From positions 1,332,001 through 1,396,000 of the forward strand of contig NZ_CCSE01000001.1 in NCBI RefSeq assembly GCF_000756715.1: DNA of 64,000 bases. Reading direction: 5' to 3'. Below the pieces are notes generated by a model that was given only the letters and a program-made list of their open reading frames with translations, was not told where the DNA came from and did no database searches. The position numbers were made by a program, and so were the translations under genes. The number at the start of each line of letters is the position of its first letter. Position 1 is the stretch's first letter. Positions 43,667 through 52,931 of this stretch are shown here, piece by piece. The DNA is from Jeotgalicoccus saudimassiliensis (lineage in GTDB: Bacteria; Bacillota; Bacilli; Staphylococcales; Salinicoccaceae).

Positions 43667-44440
43667 TTATTTTAACGTTTCAAGCAGTTCAAGCGCATCG
43701 CTGTGTTCTTGTTTCTTAAGTGTTCTGAGCGCTCTTTTTACGATAAACAAAGATGTTTCATTAATATTCTCATTTAAAAATGAAACGACTTCTTCTGGAT
43801 AGTACTTCGATATATCATTCAGATGGTTTGCGACTGACTTTTCCACATATCTCGACGGATCATTAAGAAAAGGCTGCAGCAGTCTGAAGTTCTCACAGAC
43901 ATCGTTTCTTAAAAAATCCAGCTTTTTTGCCCACGGCAGCCGCGGTCTCGTTCCTTCTGTTACAAGTCTTCTTAAATGTGCATTATCACTCTGTCCCCAT
44001 CTTTTAAAAACCTTTTCCACTTTATCGTAATCATTTTCTATAAACGGACGGATGGCGAACTCCGCAGTATCCCGTTTCGTTACTTCTTCTATCGCTTTCA
44101 TCGACTGTTCAAAATCCTCACGTCCATATACTTCTATAAACTTTGCAATCGCTCTGTAGTAATGTGTTTTTTCAAAAGGAAAATAAAATTGTTCATTTTC
44201 CTGACCAAGCACGGCAGTCAGAATCGCAGTCGCCTCAACATAGTCATCCGGTAAATATTGTTTAAGCTTCCCTGCAAATACGGCGATACGTTCAGACATA
44301 CGCCTGCCTTCGATTTCAATTGCTGCATCATCGATAAAGCTTTCACTGTCAAAATCTGGATATACTTCACTGATGTCCGAAGCATAACGCTTTGCCAGCT
44401 CTTTATCGAAGTAGTCCTTTCTCAACTTCTTCCTGTTCAT
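43667..44440 (-). CDS. DNA alkylation repair (AlkD-like HEAT repeat) protein
   Basis: A 257-residue all-helical protein of the AlkD/DNA-alkylation-repair HEAT group. The strongest marker is HLRRLVTEGTRPRLPWAKKL (about 155-174), with helical repeats such as DPSRYVEKSVANHLNDISKYYPEEV following. Family members excise or sense alkylated bases, though not all have glycosylase activity. The start has GAGGTGG. Single gene, separated from DegV by a terminator. Confidence 0.87.
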   Translation of the reverse strand: MNRKKLRKDYFDKELAKRYASDISEVYPDFDSESFIDDAAIEIEGRRMSERIAVFAGKLKQYLPDDYVEATAILTAVLGQENEQFYFPFEKTHYYRAIAKFIEVYGREDFEQSMKAIEEVTKRDTAEFAIRPFIENDYDKVEKVFKRWGQSDNAHLRRLVTEGTRPRLPWAKKLDFLRNDVCENFRLLQPFLNDPSRYVEKSVANHLNDISKYYPEEVVSFLNENINETSLFIVKRALRTLKKQEHSDALELLETLK

Positions 44441-44470
44441 ATTTCCACCTCATTTTTTTAGTATAAAAAA

Positions 44471-44494
44471 GAGCTCCTATCTGTATAGGAGCTC
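44471..44494 (-). terminator. degV-type gene terminator
   Basis: Perfect 10-bp stem GAGCTCCTAT and complement, 4-base loop, T6 on the minus strand. Confidence 0.92.
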
Positions 44495-44509
44495 CGCTTA
44501 AGTTAATGC

Positions 44510-45379
44510 TTATATATATGGCAAAATGCCGAGGCCCTTGCTTCCGGGACCACCGTGTACGCCAAGTGCAGGCGTTAAATAACCGACGCGGCAGCTGATG
44601 CCGGGGTACATATTTTCAAATCTTTTTTTAATCTGATATGCTTCTTCGGCAATATCACCGTGGGCAATAGCAATTTTAATTTTCCCGTTGAATTTGTCCA
44701 TCGCTTCTTCAATCAGCTTTTCCCATAACTTAATGACACGGCTGTTCGTACGCACTTTGTCAAAAGGTTTCACATTGCCGTCATCAGCGAAGTAAACGAC
44801 CGGTTTAATTTTGAACAGGCTGCCGATAAACGCACTGCCCGCTCCCAGTCTGCCGCCTTTAACAAGGTAATTTAAATCGTCCACCACCAGATAGATCTGA
44901 GTATCTTCAACAAGCTTTTCAATCCTGCTGACAGTATCCGGAACCGGCACACCTTTTTCAATCTGCTCAATTGTCTGTTCAAGAAGGTGTTCTATTATGA
45001 ACGAAGTACCGTTCGTATCTATAAGTGAATAGTCTATTTTGCCGTCTTCTTTATATTCATTAAGCACCATATCGGCACTCTGATATGTTCCACTGATACC
45101 TTTTCCGATATGCAGGGCAATAATCGTATCGAACCCTCTGGAAATGATGTCTTCGACCACTTCATAATATTCGCCAACCTGCGGCTGCGATGATTTCGGA
45201 ATGTCTTTTTCCGTTGCGAGACGCTGATAAAATGATTTAAGCTGTGCGTCATCCGTTGTATCTTTAAATACCGATCCGTCTTTGAACGTTACAGATAAAT
45301 GCACCTGAAATACATCTGAACGTCCTGCCAGTTCATCTGACAAGCTCGCAGTACTGTCAACGATATATGCAATCTTCAT
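44510..45379 (-). CDS. DegV family fatty-acid-binding protein
   Basis: A 289-residue cytosolic protein of the DegV/FakB family. The ligand-binding opening is VDSTASLSDEL (7-17), the middle has SSQPQVGEYYEV and IALHIGKGISGTYQSA (about 83-98), and HGGPGSKGLG closes it. In Staphylococcus such proteins present fatty acids to the kinase FakA for phosphorylation. Single gene with AGGAGG upstream. Confidence 0.92.
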   Translation of the reverse strand: MKIAYIVDSTASLSDELAGRSDVFQVHLSVTFKDGSVFKDTTDDAQLKSFYQRLATEKDIPKSSQPQVGEYYEVVEDIISRGFDTIIALHIGKGISGTYQSADMVLNEYKEDGKIDYSLIDTNGTSFIIEHLLEQTIEQIEKGVPVPDTVSRIEKLVEDTQIYLVVDDLNYLVKGGRLGAGSAFIGSLFKIKPVVYFADDGNVKPFDKVRTNSRVIKLWEKLIEEAMDKFNGKIKIAIAHGDIAEEAYQIKKRFENMYPGISCRVGYLTPALGVHGGPGSKGLGILPYI

Positions 45380-45588
45380 GTCCTGCCTCCTACTGTTTGC
45401 CGTTTTTCTTTATATACAGTTAAGTATAATAAAAATGCTTCTATAAGTATATTAAAATCATTTGGTCATTTATATGAAGAAATCGATTATAGACAATTAA
45501 CTGAAATTTATGTAAACTCTTTGTATCTGTTATTACATATATACGGATAACAGGGTAAATAAAGAAATTATTTTTGGGAGGGTTTTCA

Positions 45589-47124
45589 TTGACAGATAAA
45601 ACAGGGAAGAAAAGTTTTTTTCAAAGGTTTCTGGACGCTGTAGAACGTGTCGGAAACAAGCTTCCGGATCCATTCGCATTATTTCTCGGGCTTGCATTTT
45701 TAATCATTGTAATTTCATGGATTGCCAGCCTGTTTGACGCTTCGGTTATACACCCGGGTAACGGGGAAACATTACCGATTAACAGTTTACTTTCAGGTGC
45801 AGGTCTGCAGTTTATACTGACATCCATGCTCGATAACTTCACAGGATTTGCTCCGCTCGGACTCGTTCTGTCGATGATGCTCGGTATTGGACTGGCCGAA
45901 AAAGTCGGACTTCTCGACTATGCCATCCGTAAGACCATTTTAAAATCGCCGCCATTTCTCGTTACATATACAGTAGTGTTCGTCGGTATTTTGGGTAACC
46001 TTGCATCGGACGCTGCTGCGGTAATTATCCCGCCGCTTGGTGCTCTCGTATTCTACAAGCTCGGCAGACATCCGCTTGCCGGTCTTGCTGCAGGTTTCGC
46101 CGGTGCAGGTGCAGGGTTTACTGCCAACCTGTTTATTGCCGGAACTGATGTACTCTTATCTGGTATCTCTACAGAAGCAGCACGTTTAATTGACGATACG
46201 ATTGTTATTACGCCGGTAGATAACTGGTACTTCAACATTGTATCGACATTTATGCTGACAATTATCGGTGGACTGATTACTTCACGCTTTATCGAACCCC
46301 GCCTTGGTAAATATAAAGGCGAGAGTCTTGAAGAAGATGATGCAGAAGAACTGCCAAATGCGAAAAAAGGGCTTATCGCTGCAATTATTACCGGTGCATT
46401 GTACTGGGTTGTTATCGTCGGAGTTATTCTTATGCCGGACAGCCCGCTTGCAAATGAAGACGGCGGTATTATACCGTCACCGTTTATCGACGGTATCGTA
46501 CCGATTATACTTATTTTCTTTGTATTAATTGGTCTCGCATTCGGTATTACAACAGGGAAAATCAAGACGACAAAAGATGCGACTCATTATATGACTGAAT
46601 CTATTAAAGATATGGCCGGTTATATCGTACTCGTATTCGCAATTGCACAGTTTATCGCGTACTTTAACTGGACTAACCTTGGAACATGGCTCGCGGTAAA
46701 TGGTGCCGAATTCCTTGAATCAGTTGAATTTACAGGTCTCGGCCTTATTATCGGCTACGTATTGTTCACAGCAGCCCTTAACTTCCTGATTACATCCGGT
46801 TCGGCAAAATGGGCAATTGAAGCACCGATTTTCGTACCGATGTTTATGCAGCTCGGATATGATCCGGCCTTTACACAGGCTGCTTACCGTATCGCCGACT
46901 CATCAATTAATATTGTTACACCGTTGTTCCCGTATATGGTTATTATTCTTGCATTCATGAAACGTTACGATAAAAATGCAAGTATTGGTACGTACATGTC
47001 AATCATGCTGCCGTACTCATTAGTATTCCTGCTGGCATGGATTATTCTTCTCGGAATATTCTACTTCACAGGATTACCGCTTGGACCTGGAGCTTCAGTA
47101 TTCCTGGAAGACAGAGTTCAGTAA
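45589..47124 (+). CDS. AbgT family transporter
   Basis: A 511-residue membrane protein of the AbgT family, whose founder imports p-aminobenzoyl-glutamate and some of whose members export sulfonamides. Opening FQRFLDAVERVGNKLPDP is family-typical; re-entrant hairpins appear at GILGNLASDAAAVIIPPLGAL (split near 135) and the C-terminal ASSINIVTPLFPYMVIIL-type segment. TTG at 45589 is chosen because GGGAGG lies seven bases upstream. It precedes an M20 hydrolase by 23 bases, as abgT sits with abgAB. Confidence 0.9.
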   Translation: MTDKTGKKSFFQRFLDAVERVGNKLPDPFALFLGLAFLIIVISWIASLFDASVIHPGNGETLPINSLLSGAGLQFILTSMLDNFTGFAPLGLVLSMMLGIGLAEKVGLLDYAIRKTILKSPPFLVTYTVVFVGILGNLASDAAAVIIPPLGALVFYKLGRHPLAGLAAGFAGAGAGFTANLFIAGTDVLLSGISTEAARLIDDTIVITPVDNWYFNIVSTFMLTIIGGLITSRFIEPRLGKYKGESLEEDDAEELPNAKKGLIAAIITGALYWVVIVGVILMPDSPLANEDGGIIPSPFIDGIVPIILIFFVLIGLAFGITTGKIKTTKDATHYMTESIKDMAGYIVLVFAIAQFIAYFNWTNLGTWLAVNGAEFLESVEFTGLGLIIGYVLFTAALNFLITSGSAKWAIEAPIFVPMFMQLGYDPAFTQAAYRIADSSINIVTPLFPYMVIILAFMKRYDKNASIGTYMSIMLPYSLVFLLAWIILLGIFYFTGLPLGPGASVFLEDRVQ

Positions 47125-47147
47125 ATTCACCATGGAGATGATTTAAA

Positions 47148-48416
47148 GTGTCATTACATTCACAGCTGATAAACTGGCGCAGAGACTTTCATCAGCATCC
47201 CGAACTTGGTTTTCTTGAAATGCGCACATCAACGATAGTTGCAGATACTCTCGAAAAACTCGGCTACGATATTAAAATCGGCCTGGAAGTGATGCATCCT
47301 GATTTCACTATGGGCAAACCGTCACCGGAAGAAACAGCAGCACATTACGAATGGGCAAAGAACAACGGTGCGGTACTGAAATATTTGGATAAAGTCTCAG
47401 AAGGCTATACAGGTATTGCCGCTACGTTAAGAACCGGTATTGACGGTCCGACCGTCGTTTACCGCGTTGATATGGATGCACTGCCTATCTATGAATCAGA
47501 GTCTCCGGATCATTTTCCGCTGCAGCAGGGCTTCCGTTCAGTGAATAACGAGATGCATGCATGCGGCCATGATGTTCACACATCTATTGGTCTTGGTCTT
47601 GCCTCACTTCTGATGGAAAATAAAGAAAAGTTAAAAGGGACTGTTAAAATTCTTTTCCAGCCAGCAGAAGAAGGTACCCGCGGAGCACGTTCAATGGTTG
47701 AAGCAGGTGCGGTCGACGATGCTGATTACTTTATTGCGTCGCATATCGGCACAGGCGTACCGTTCAATCATTTTCTCGGTTCCAACAACGGTTTCCTTGC
47801 GACGACTAAGCTCGATGTCACATTTAAAGGCATATCGTCGCATGCCGGCGGTCAGCCTGAAGAGGGTAAAAACGCGATGCTCGCGGCAGCAAACGCGGTG
47901 ATTAATTTAAATGCAATTCCGCGCCATTCCGGCGGGGCCACACGTATTAACGTCGGTGAACTTCACGCAGGAAGCGGACGCAACGTTATCGCAGACCGCG
48001 CATCTTTAAAAATTGAAACAAGAGGCACGACCAGCGAGCTGAATGATTATATGAAACAGTATGCCGAATCGATTATTAAAGGCGCTGCCGGTATGTTTCA
48101 AGTCGATTATCATATTGAAACAGTCGGTGAAGGAAAGAGCGCTGAAGGTTCAACTGAACTTGCAACTGTACTTGTCGAATCAGCCGAAAGTGAACAGCTC
48201 GTTACACAGCTGGAAGAAAACAAGCCGAGCGGCAGTGAAGATGCTACATTTTTCATTAATCGCGTACAGGAGCAGGGCGGTCAGGCAACATATTGTGTTT
48301 TCGGGACAGATCTTGCTGCAGGACATCACAATGAGGCATTTGATGTTAATGAAGACAGCATGATGCCGGCAGTACAGACTTTATTCAATTCTGCTGTGCT
48401 TCTCACTAATAAATAA
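47148..48416 (+). CDS. M20 family amidohydrolase, AbgB/AbgA-like
   Basis: A 422-residue zinc hydrolase of the M20 (aminoacylase/carboxypeptidase) group, starting at GTG. RRDFHQHPELGFLEMRT (about 10-26), DMDALPIYES (about 108), the metal-binding ACGHDVHTSIGLG (about 140-152), PAEEGTRGARSMVEAG (about 175) and a C-terminal AAGHHNEAFD. A long insert at about 45-85 recalls AbgB-type enzymes. Together with AbgT it probably imports and cleaves p-aminobenzoyl-glutamate or an N-acyl amino acid. Confidence 0.88.
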   Translation: MSLHSQLINWRRDFHQHPELGFLEMRTSTIVADTLEKLGYDIKIGLEVMHPDFTMGKPSPEETAAHYEWAKNNGAVLKYLDKVSEGYTGIAATLRTGIDGPTVVYRVDMDALPIYESESPDHFPLQQGFRSVNNEMHACGHDVHTSIGLGLASLLMENKEKLKGTVKILFQPAEEGTRGARSMVEAGAVDDADYFIASHIGTGVPFNHFLGSNNGFLATTKLDVTFKGISSHAGGQPEEGKNAMLAAANAVINLNAIPRHSGGATRINVGELHAGSGRNVIADRASLKIETRGTTSELNDYMKQYAESIIKGAAGMFQVDYHIETVGEGKSAEGSTELATVLVESAESEQLVTQLEENKPSGSEDATFFINRVQEQGGQATYCVFGTDLAAGHHNEAFDVNEDSMMPAVQTLFNSAVLLTNK

Positions 48417-48450
48417 TCGAATACAAAAAGGTAAAATCATTTGATAAGCT

Positions 48451-48494
48451 CTCCCTAAAGCAGAAACTTAAAAAAAGCAAACTGTTTTAGGGGG
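48451..48494 (+). terminator. Terminator of the AbgT operon
   Basis: Stem CTCCCTAAA-CAG with CTG-TTTAGGGGGA around an A-rich loop, followed after AAC by T7. The loop is long, so strength is uncertain. Confidence 0.6.
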
Positions 48495-48645
48495 AACTTT
48501 TTTTGTTTAAATCTTCTTTATACGGCTATGTATAAAGTATTATCTGTCTGCACAGCAGTTCGTTGTGCAATTTCCCAGGTTGAAGTCCTGCACATAGATT
48601 GTTATCATTTATCCGTTGTGTCAAAAATTTAAAAGGAGTGATGTA

Positions 48646-50274
48646 ATGACAAATCATTCGACATCGTCTGAGAAGTCAAATAAAATTTCTTATGTTTTCA
48701 TATTCGCTGCATTAGCTATAGGAATACTCGTTATTATAGGAGCTATATTTCCAGATCAATTTGGTGATATCTCCAGCAGTATATCCGGATGGGTAACAGA
48801 ATATTTCGGATGGTACTATATGATACTGGTCACCGCTATCGTACTCTTCTGTATCTTCCTGGTATTCAGTCCCATTGGTAAACTGAAACTCGGACAGCCG
48901 GACGATGTTCCGGAATTTAACACTGTATCATGGATCACAATGCTGTTCAGTGCCGGGATGGGTATCGGTCTTGTGTTCTACGGTGCTGGGGAGCCTATGG
49001 CTCACTTTATGTCACCGCCGACAGCTGACGCGGGTACTACAGCGGCTCTGACTGAAGCTATGGAATCAACATTTCTGCACTATGGTATTCATGCATGGGC
49101 AATATACGGTATCGTAGGTTTATCCCTTGCATACTCAAGTTTCAGAAAAGGTGAAGTTGGTCTTTTATCCAAGTCACTTCGTCCGTTATTTGGAAATCTT
49201 GTCGACGGCTGGCTTGGAATTCTTGTTGACGTACTTGCAGTATTCGCAACGGTTATCGGGGTTGCAGTATCTCTTGGTATCGGTGCAATGCAGATTAACG
49301 GCGGATTGAACTACTTATTTGATATTCCTGTGAGTCTGGTAACTCAGGGAATTATCATTGCCGTTGTAACAGTTCTGTTCCTGTACAGTGCATGGAGCGG
49401 TCTGAGCAAAGGTATCCAGTATTTAAGTAACATAAACATGGTCTTGGCTGCAATTCTGTTTGCTGTCATTATTATAGTCGGCCCGACTATGCTCATCTTA
49501 AATTTGATGACTACAGGTACAGGCGGCTACTTAAGCTCTATCGTCTTTAACAGCTTTGATGTTGCACCGCTGAATCCGCAAAAAGAAGAATGGCTGAGTT
49601 CATGGACGATTTATTACTGGGGCTGGTGGATGAGCTGGAGCCCGTTCGTCGGAATATTTATTGCCCGTGTTTCTAAAGGCCGTACAATCCGTGAATTTAT
49701 AATTGCAGTATTACTTGTACCGACTGTAATCGGAATTATCTGGTTCAGTGTGTTCGGTATTACAGGTATTTCCACTGCAATGGACAAGCCGGAAATATTT
49801 AATATGGCGACAGAAGTACAGCTGTTTGCAGTCTTTGATCAGCTGCCGATGGGTGCAATTATGTCAATTCTCGCTATATTAATAGTCAGTATATTCTTTA
49901 TTACATCTGCCGACTCGGCAACTTTTGTACTCGGTATGCAGTCGTCTCACGGTAATTTAACACCGTCAGGTAAAACGAAAATTACATGGGGAATTTCACT
50001 GTCTGCAATTGCATTCACACTTCTTGCAGCAGGCGGGGAAACAGGGTTAAACGCCTTACAGTCCGCTGCGATTATCGCTGCGCTGCCATTCAGTTTCATC
50101 ATTATAGCAATGATGATTGCATTTTATAAAGATGCAAACAATGAACGTAAATATTTAGGTCTTTCAATCACTCCTGACCGGGAGCGTATGAAGAACTACA
50201 AAGAAAGCACTCTTGAAGAGTATCAGGAAGACCTTGAAGCATATGCTGATGAGGATAAACCGAAAGGGATTTAA
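48646..50274 (+). CDS. BCCT family betaine/choline/carnitine transporter
   Basis: A 542-residue sodium-coupled osmolyte symporter. The substrate signature is WTIYYWGWWMSWSPFVGIF (about 322-340), AGMGIGLVFYGAGEP (about 103) is a sodium-site helix, and the C-terminal tail is acidic and charged, as in osmosensing members. It likely takes up glycine betaine. ATG at 48646 lies after AAAAGGAG. The 229-base gap before it contains a GCACA-N9-TGTGC hairpin at about 48558-48576 of unknown meaning and no clear gene. Confidence 0.93.
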   Translation: MTNHSTSSEKSNKISYVFIFAALAIGILVIIGAIFPDQFGDISSSISGWVTEYFGWYYMILVTAIVLFCIFLVFSPIGKLKLGQPDDVPEFNTVSWITMLFSAGMGIGLVFYGAGEPMAHFMSPPTADAGTTAALTEAMESTFLHYGIHAWAIYGIVGLSLAYSSFRKGEVGLLSKSLRPLFGNLVDGWLGILVDVLAVFATVIGVAVSLGIGAMQINGGLNYLFDIPVSLVTQGIIIAVVTVLFLYSAWSGLSKGIQYLSNINMVLAAILFAVIIIVGPTMLILNLMTTGTGGYLSSIVFNSFDVAPLNPQKEEWLSSWTIYYWGWWMSWSPFVGIFIARVSKGRTIREFIIAVLLVPTVIGIIWFSVFGITGISTAMDKPEIFNMATEVQLFAVFDQLPMGAIMSILAILIVSIFFITSADSATFVLGMQSSHGNLTPSGKTKITWGISLSAIAFTLLAAGGETGLNALQSAAIIAALPFSFIIIAMMIAFYKDANNERKYLGLSITPDRERMKNYKESTLEEYQEDLEAYADEDKPKGI

Positions 50275-50284
50275 TTCTCTAAAC

Positions 50285-50321
50285 AAAAATGTCCCGGTGA
50301 TTAAATCACCGGGACATTTTT
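50285..50321. terminator. Bidirectional terminator, BCCT / D-threonine-aldolase-like gene
   Basis: 17-bp stem 50285-50301 with 50305-50321, 3-base loop, A5 and T5 ends. Confidence 0.94.
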
Positions 50322-50325
50322 GTAT

Positions 50326-51432
50326 TTATTGAAGTTTGCCCTGAGCGGCAATTTCAATTTCTTTAACGACTTCCCCGTCGTTAACAATATACGCTTTATG
50401 GTAAAGATTAGATACGGGACAAATATGATTTGGAATAATACTTATTTTATCACCAATATTTACATTATTGCTGAATTCCCGATTGTAAATAATTGCGTGT
50501 TCATCAAATACACCGTGAATATGAACACCCTCAAATTCTTTTATTTTCCCAAAGCCTTCTGTCGTTGTCAAACCTTTGCTTCTTGACTGCGCTGTCAGCC
50601 CTTTGGCACCGACATCCGTAATTACACGTTCTGCTGTAGGCTTGCTGATCACCGTCGTCAGGACGCTCGCTGCTGAGTGCGCATATGAATCAATTGCGTT
50701 CGACTGTGAGCCGTCCATTAGAATATATGTTCCCGGACGGATTTCTGTGATGCCTTCAGGAATATCGAAACCGAACATAAACGGCGGTGTGGAACCGATA
50801 CTGATTGTTTCAACTTCGAAGTCCATGTCTCTCGCAACATTTGCGAAATGCAGTGTGCGTGTCGTTGCCGTCATAAATAAATCAAGGCAGTCATCTTTGT
50901 CGACCGCTTTGTACGTATGCCCGTCGTGTGAGAAAATTCCTTTCAGTTCAACGTTTTTAGAAGCGCGGATGCTGTTTAACAATAGCTTATAGTCGACCTC
51001 TTCGATAATACCCGAGCGTTCTTCTCCTACTTCGATTTCAATAAGTACCTGAGCTTTTTTATCAGCGCCTTGAAATACTTCATCAATTTCTTCTATGTGA
51101 TGAACGCTGTCTACACCAAATGAAATATTAATCTGTTCAGCAAGTTTTTTAATTCTTTCAAGTTTTTGTTTTCCGACAATCTGATTGGCGATGAAAATAT
51201 CGTCCAGTCCGTAAATTGCCATGATTTCCGCTTCTCCGACTTTAGCGACAGTAATACCTTCAGCACCATTTCGTACCTGTTCCATCGCCAGATGAGGCAT
51301 TTTATGTGTTTTCGTGTGCGGACGCAGCTTAACATTTTGTTCTTTTGCGTAATTACTCATATATTTAATGTTTTTATTCAGTACAGTTTCATCAATTAGT
51401 AATGCTGGTGTATCTATTTCTTTGTAGTTCAT
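50326..51432 (-). CDS. D-threonine aldolase / DSD1-type PLP enzyme (alanine racemase fold)
   Basis: A 368-residue fold-type III PLP enzyme: DTPALLIDE at the start, the PLP lysine in RPHTKTHK (about 37-44), IGSTPPFMFG for phosphate binding, and the metal site formed by HDGHTY and the C-terminal PNHICPVSNL. The family includes D-threonine aldolase, D-serine dehydratase and 3-hydroxyaspartate enzymes; sequence alone does not choose among them. It lies 24 bases after a RidA gene. A RidA partner would fit an enzyme that releases a reactive enamine, as D-serine dehydratase does. Confidence 0.87.
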   Translation of the reverse strand: MNYKEIDTPALLIDETVLNKNIKYMSNYAKEQNVKLRPHTKTHKMPHLAMEQVRNGAEGITVAKVGEAEIMAIYGLDDIFIANQIVGKQKLERIKKLAEQINISFGVDSVHHIEEIDEVFQGADKKAQVLIEIEVGEERSGIIEEVDYKLLLNSIRASKNVELKGIFSHDGHTYKAVDKDDCLDLFMTATTRTLHFANVARDMDFEVETISIGSTPPFMFGFDIPEGITEIRPGTYILMDGSQSNAIDSYAHSAASVLTTVISKPTAERVITDVGAKGLTAQSRSKGLTTTEGFGKIKEFEGVHIHGVFDEHAIIYNREFSNNVNIGDKISIIPNHICPVSNLYHKAYIVNDGEVVKEIEIAAQGKLQ

Positions 51433-51456
51433 TATTCTGTCCCCTTATAACTATGA

Positions 51457-51834
51457 TTATTTTACAGCTGCAACAGCTTCGATTTCAACCAGACAGCCGT
51501 AGTGCAGTTCTTTTGTCGGCACGACTGCTCGTGCAGGTTTGTGAGTTCCGAAATATTTGCTGTATTCATCGTTAATAACATCCCAGTTATCGACGTCAGA
51601 CGTGTATAATCTGACCATTATCACATCTTCTTTAGTCAGACCTGCTTCGTTTAATACCAGTTCCATATTGGATAGTGCTCGTTTTGTTTCTTCAGCGATA
51701 CCGCCTTTAACTATTTTACCGGTCTCAAAATCCAAAGATAACTGTCCGGAAATATAGAGAGTATCGTTATGTATCATCCCGGGTACATAATGTCCTTTGC
51801 TGTTACGTGAATATTTAGTATGCACTTCTTCCAC
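51457..51834 (-). CDS. RidA (YjgF) family enamine/imine deaminase
   Basis: A 125-residue RidA-fold protein starting at GTG eight bases after AAAGGAG. Family positions include GMIHNDTLYISGQLS (about 19-33), the Arg of ARAVVPTKELHYGCLVEIEA (about 100-119) and the catalytic Glu in VEIEA. RidA proteins hydrolyse 2-aminoacrylate-type intermediates released by PLP enzymes. First gene of a two-gene operon with the DSD1-type enzyme. Confidence 0.9.
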   Translation of the reverse strand: MEEVHTKYSRNSKGHYVPGMIHNDTLYISGQLSLDFETGKIVKGGIAEETKRALSNMELVLNEAGLTKEDVIMVRLYTSDVDNWDVINDEYSKYFGTHKPARAVVPTKELHYGCLVEIEAVAAVK

Positions 51835-51877
51835 AACACCATCTCCTTTATTTTTGTCTTAAATTCATAATACCAAA

Positions 51878-51907
51878 AATGCCCCGGACATTGCTGTCCG
51901 GGGCATT
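51878..51907 (-). terminator. Terminator of the CDF gene
   Basis: Perfect 13-bp GC-rich stem AATGCCCCGGACA and complement, TTGC loop, T-run on the minus strand. Confidence 0.92.
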
Positions 51908-51913
51908 CAACAG

Positions 51914-52831
51914 TCAGCTGCAGAGAATATCATCATCGTGGTTATGATGTTTGCATTCCACCTGAACAGTAACATGATCAATATGTTCCTCTTTCATCTC
52001 TGCTTCTATACTCTGAATAATTCTCTGTGTTTCATGGACATTTAAAGTACCATTTACGACTACATGAACACTCAGTGCATTCATCCCGCTTGAAATACTC
52101 CAGACATGAAGATGGTGAGCGTCTTCAATACCATCCAGTCCGTTAATTTTGCTGAGCACAGTATCCACATCAATATTTTCCGGAACACCTTCCATCAGTA
52201 TATTCAATGACTGCCGGGTTATTCTGAAACCGCTGATTGCAATCAGTACAGCAACGATGACGCTCGCGAGCGGGTCCATAAATCCCCAGCCGACAATCAT
52301 AATGGATAACGCAGCGATAATTGCGGCGACTGAACCCAGCAGATCACCGAGAACATGCAGCAGCGCACCTTTCATATTTAAATTATCGTGAGTGTCTCCC
52401 GACATTAAAATTTTTGCGACAATTACATTTACGATGAGACCGAGGACAGCGATAATCAGCATTCCCGTCGTTGCCACTTCCGGCGGATTCACAAACCTTC
52501 CTGCAGCTTCGATAATAATAAATACTGCAATAATAATCAGTGTGACTCCATTAAATACGGCAGCCAGAATTTCAAATCTTCTGTAGCCAAACGTCCGTGA
52601 CGAATCCGCTGCTTTCTCACCCATTTTAAATGCGGCAAGTGCAACAGCGAGAGATACTGCATCACTGAACATGTGACCTGCGTCTGACAGGAGAGCGAGA
52701 CTGTTTGTCAGCACTCCGCCGATGACTTCAACAATCATAAATGATGCGATTAATATTAAACTTATTGTGAGTGCTTTTTTATTTGCACCTTGAGTATGGT
52801 CGTGGTGATGCTCATGATTATGCTCTCCCAA
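51914..52831 (-). CDS. CDF family zinc/cobalt efflux protein, CzcD-like
   Basis: A 305-residue cation diffusion facilitator exporting zinc or similar ions against protons. A His-rich N-terminus (HNHEHHHDH) precedes six helices. The metal site shows as SLALLSDAGHMFSDAVSL (about 38-55) and MKGALLHVLGDLLGS (about 148), and a cytoplasmic ferredoxin-like domain ends in HHNHDDD. The open frame extends upstream without an SD; TTG at 52831 follows GAGGTGG and gives the usual length. It is divergent from the NorA-like gene with about 100 bases between. Confidence 0.92.
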   Translation of the reverse strand: MGEHNHEHHHDHTQGANKKALTISLILIASFMIVEVIGGVLTNSLALLSDAGHMFSDAVSLAVALAAFKMGEKAADSSRTFGYRRFEILAAVFNGVTLIIIAVFIIIEAAGRFVNPPEVATTGMLIIAVLGLIVNVIVAKILMSGDTHDNLNMKGALLHVLGDLLGSVAAIIAALSIMIVGWGFMDPLASVIVAVLIAISGFRITRQSLNILMEGVPENIDVDTVLSKINGLDGIEDAHHLHVWSISSGMNALSVHVVVNGTLNVHETQRIIQSIEAEMKEEHIDHVTVQVECKHHNHDDDILCS

Positions 52832-52931
52832 AATTTCCACCTCAATCTGTCTAATTTTTGCTATTCTTTCTCCGTTTTCAAGTGTAGTATATACCTTAAC
52901 ATATGCAAAAATGTAAGAAGGTGCAGTTATC

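Noticed and set aside
48528-48632. 34-codon ORF upstream of the BCCT gene (MYKVLSVCTAVRCAISQVEV...)
   Set aside because: No Shine-Dalgarno site before the ATG and no downstream terminator or residue run that would make it a leader peptide.
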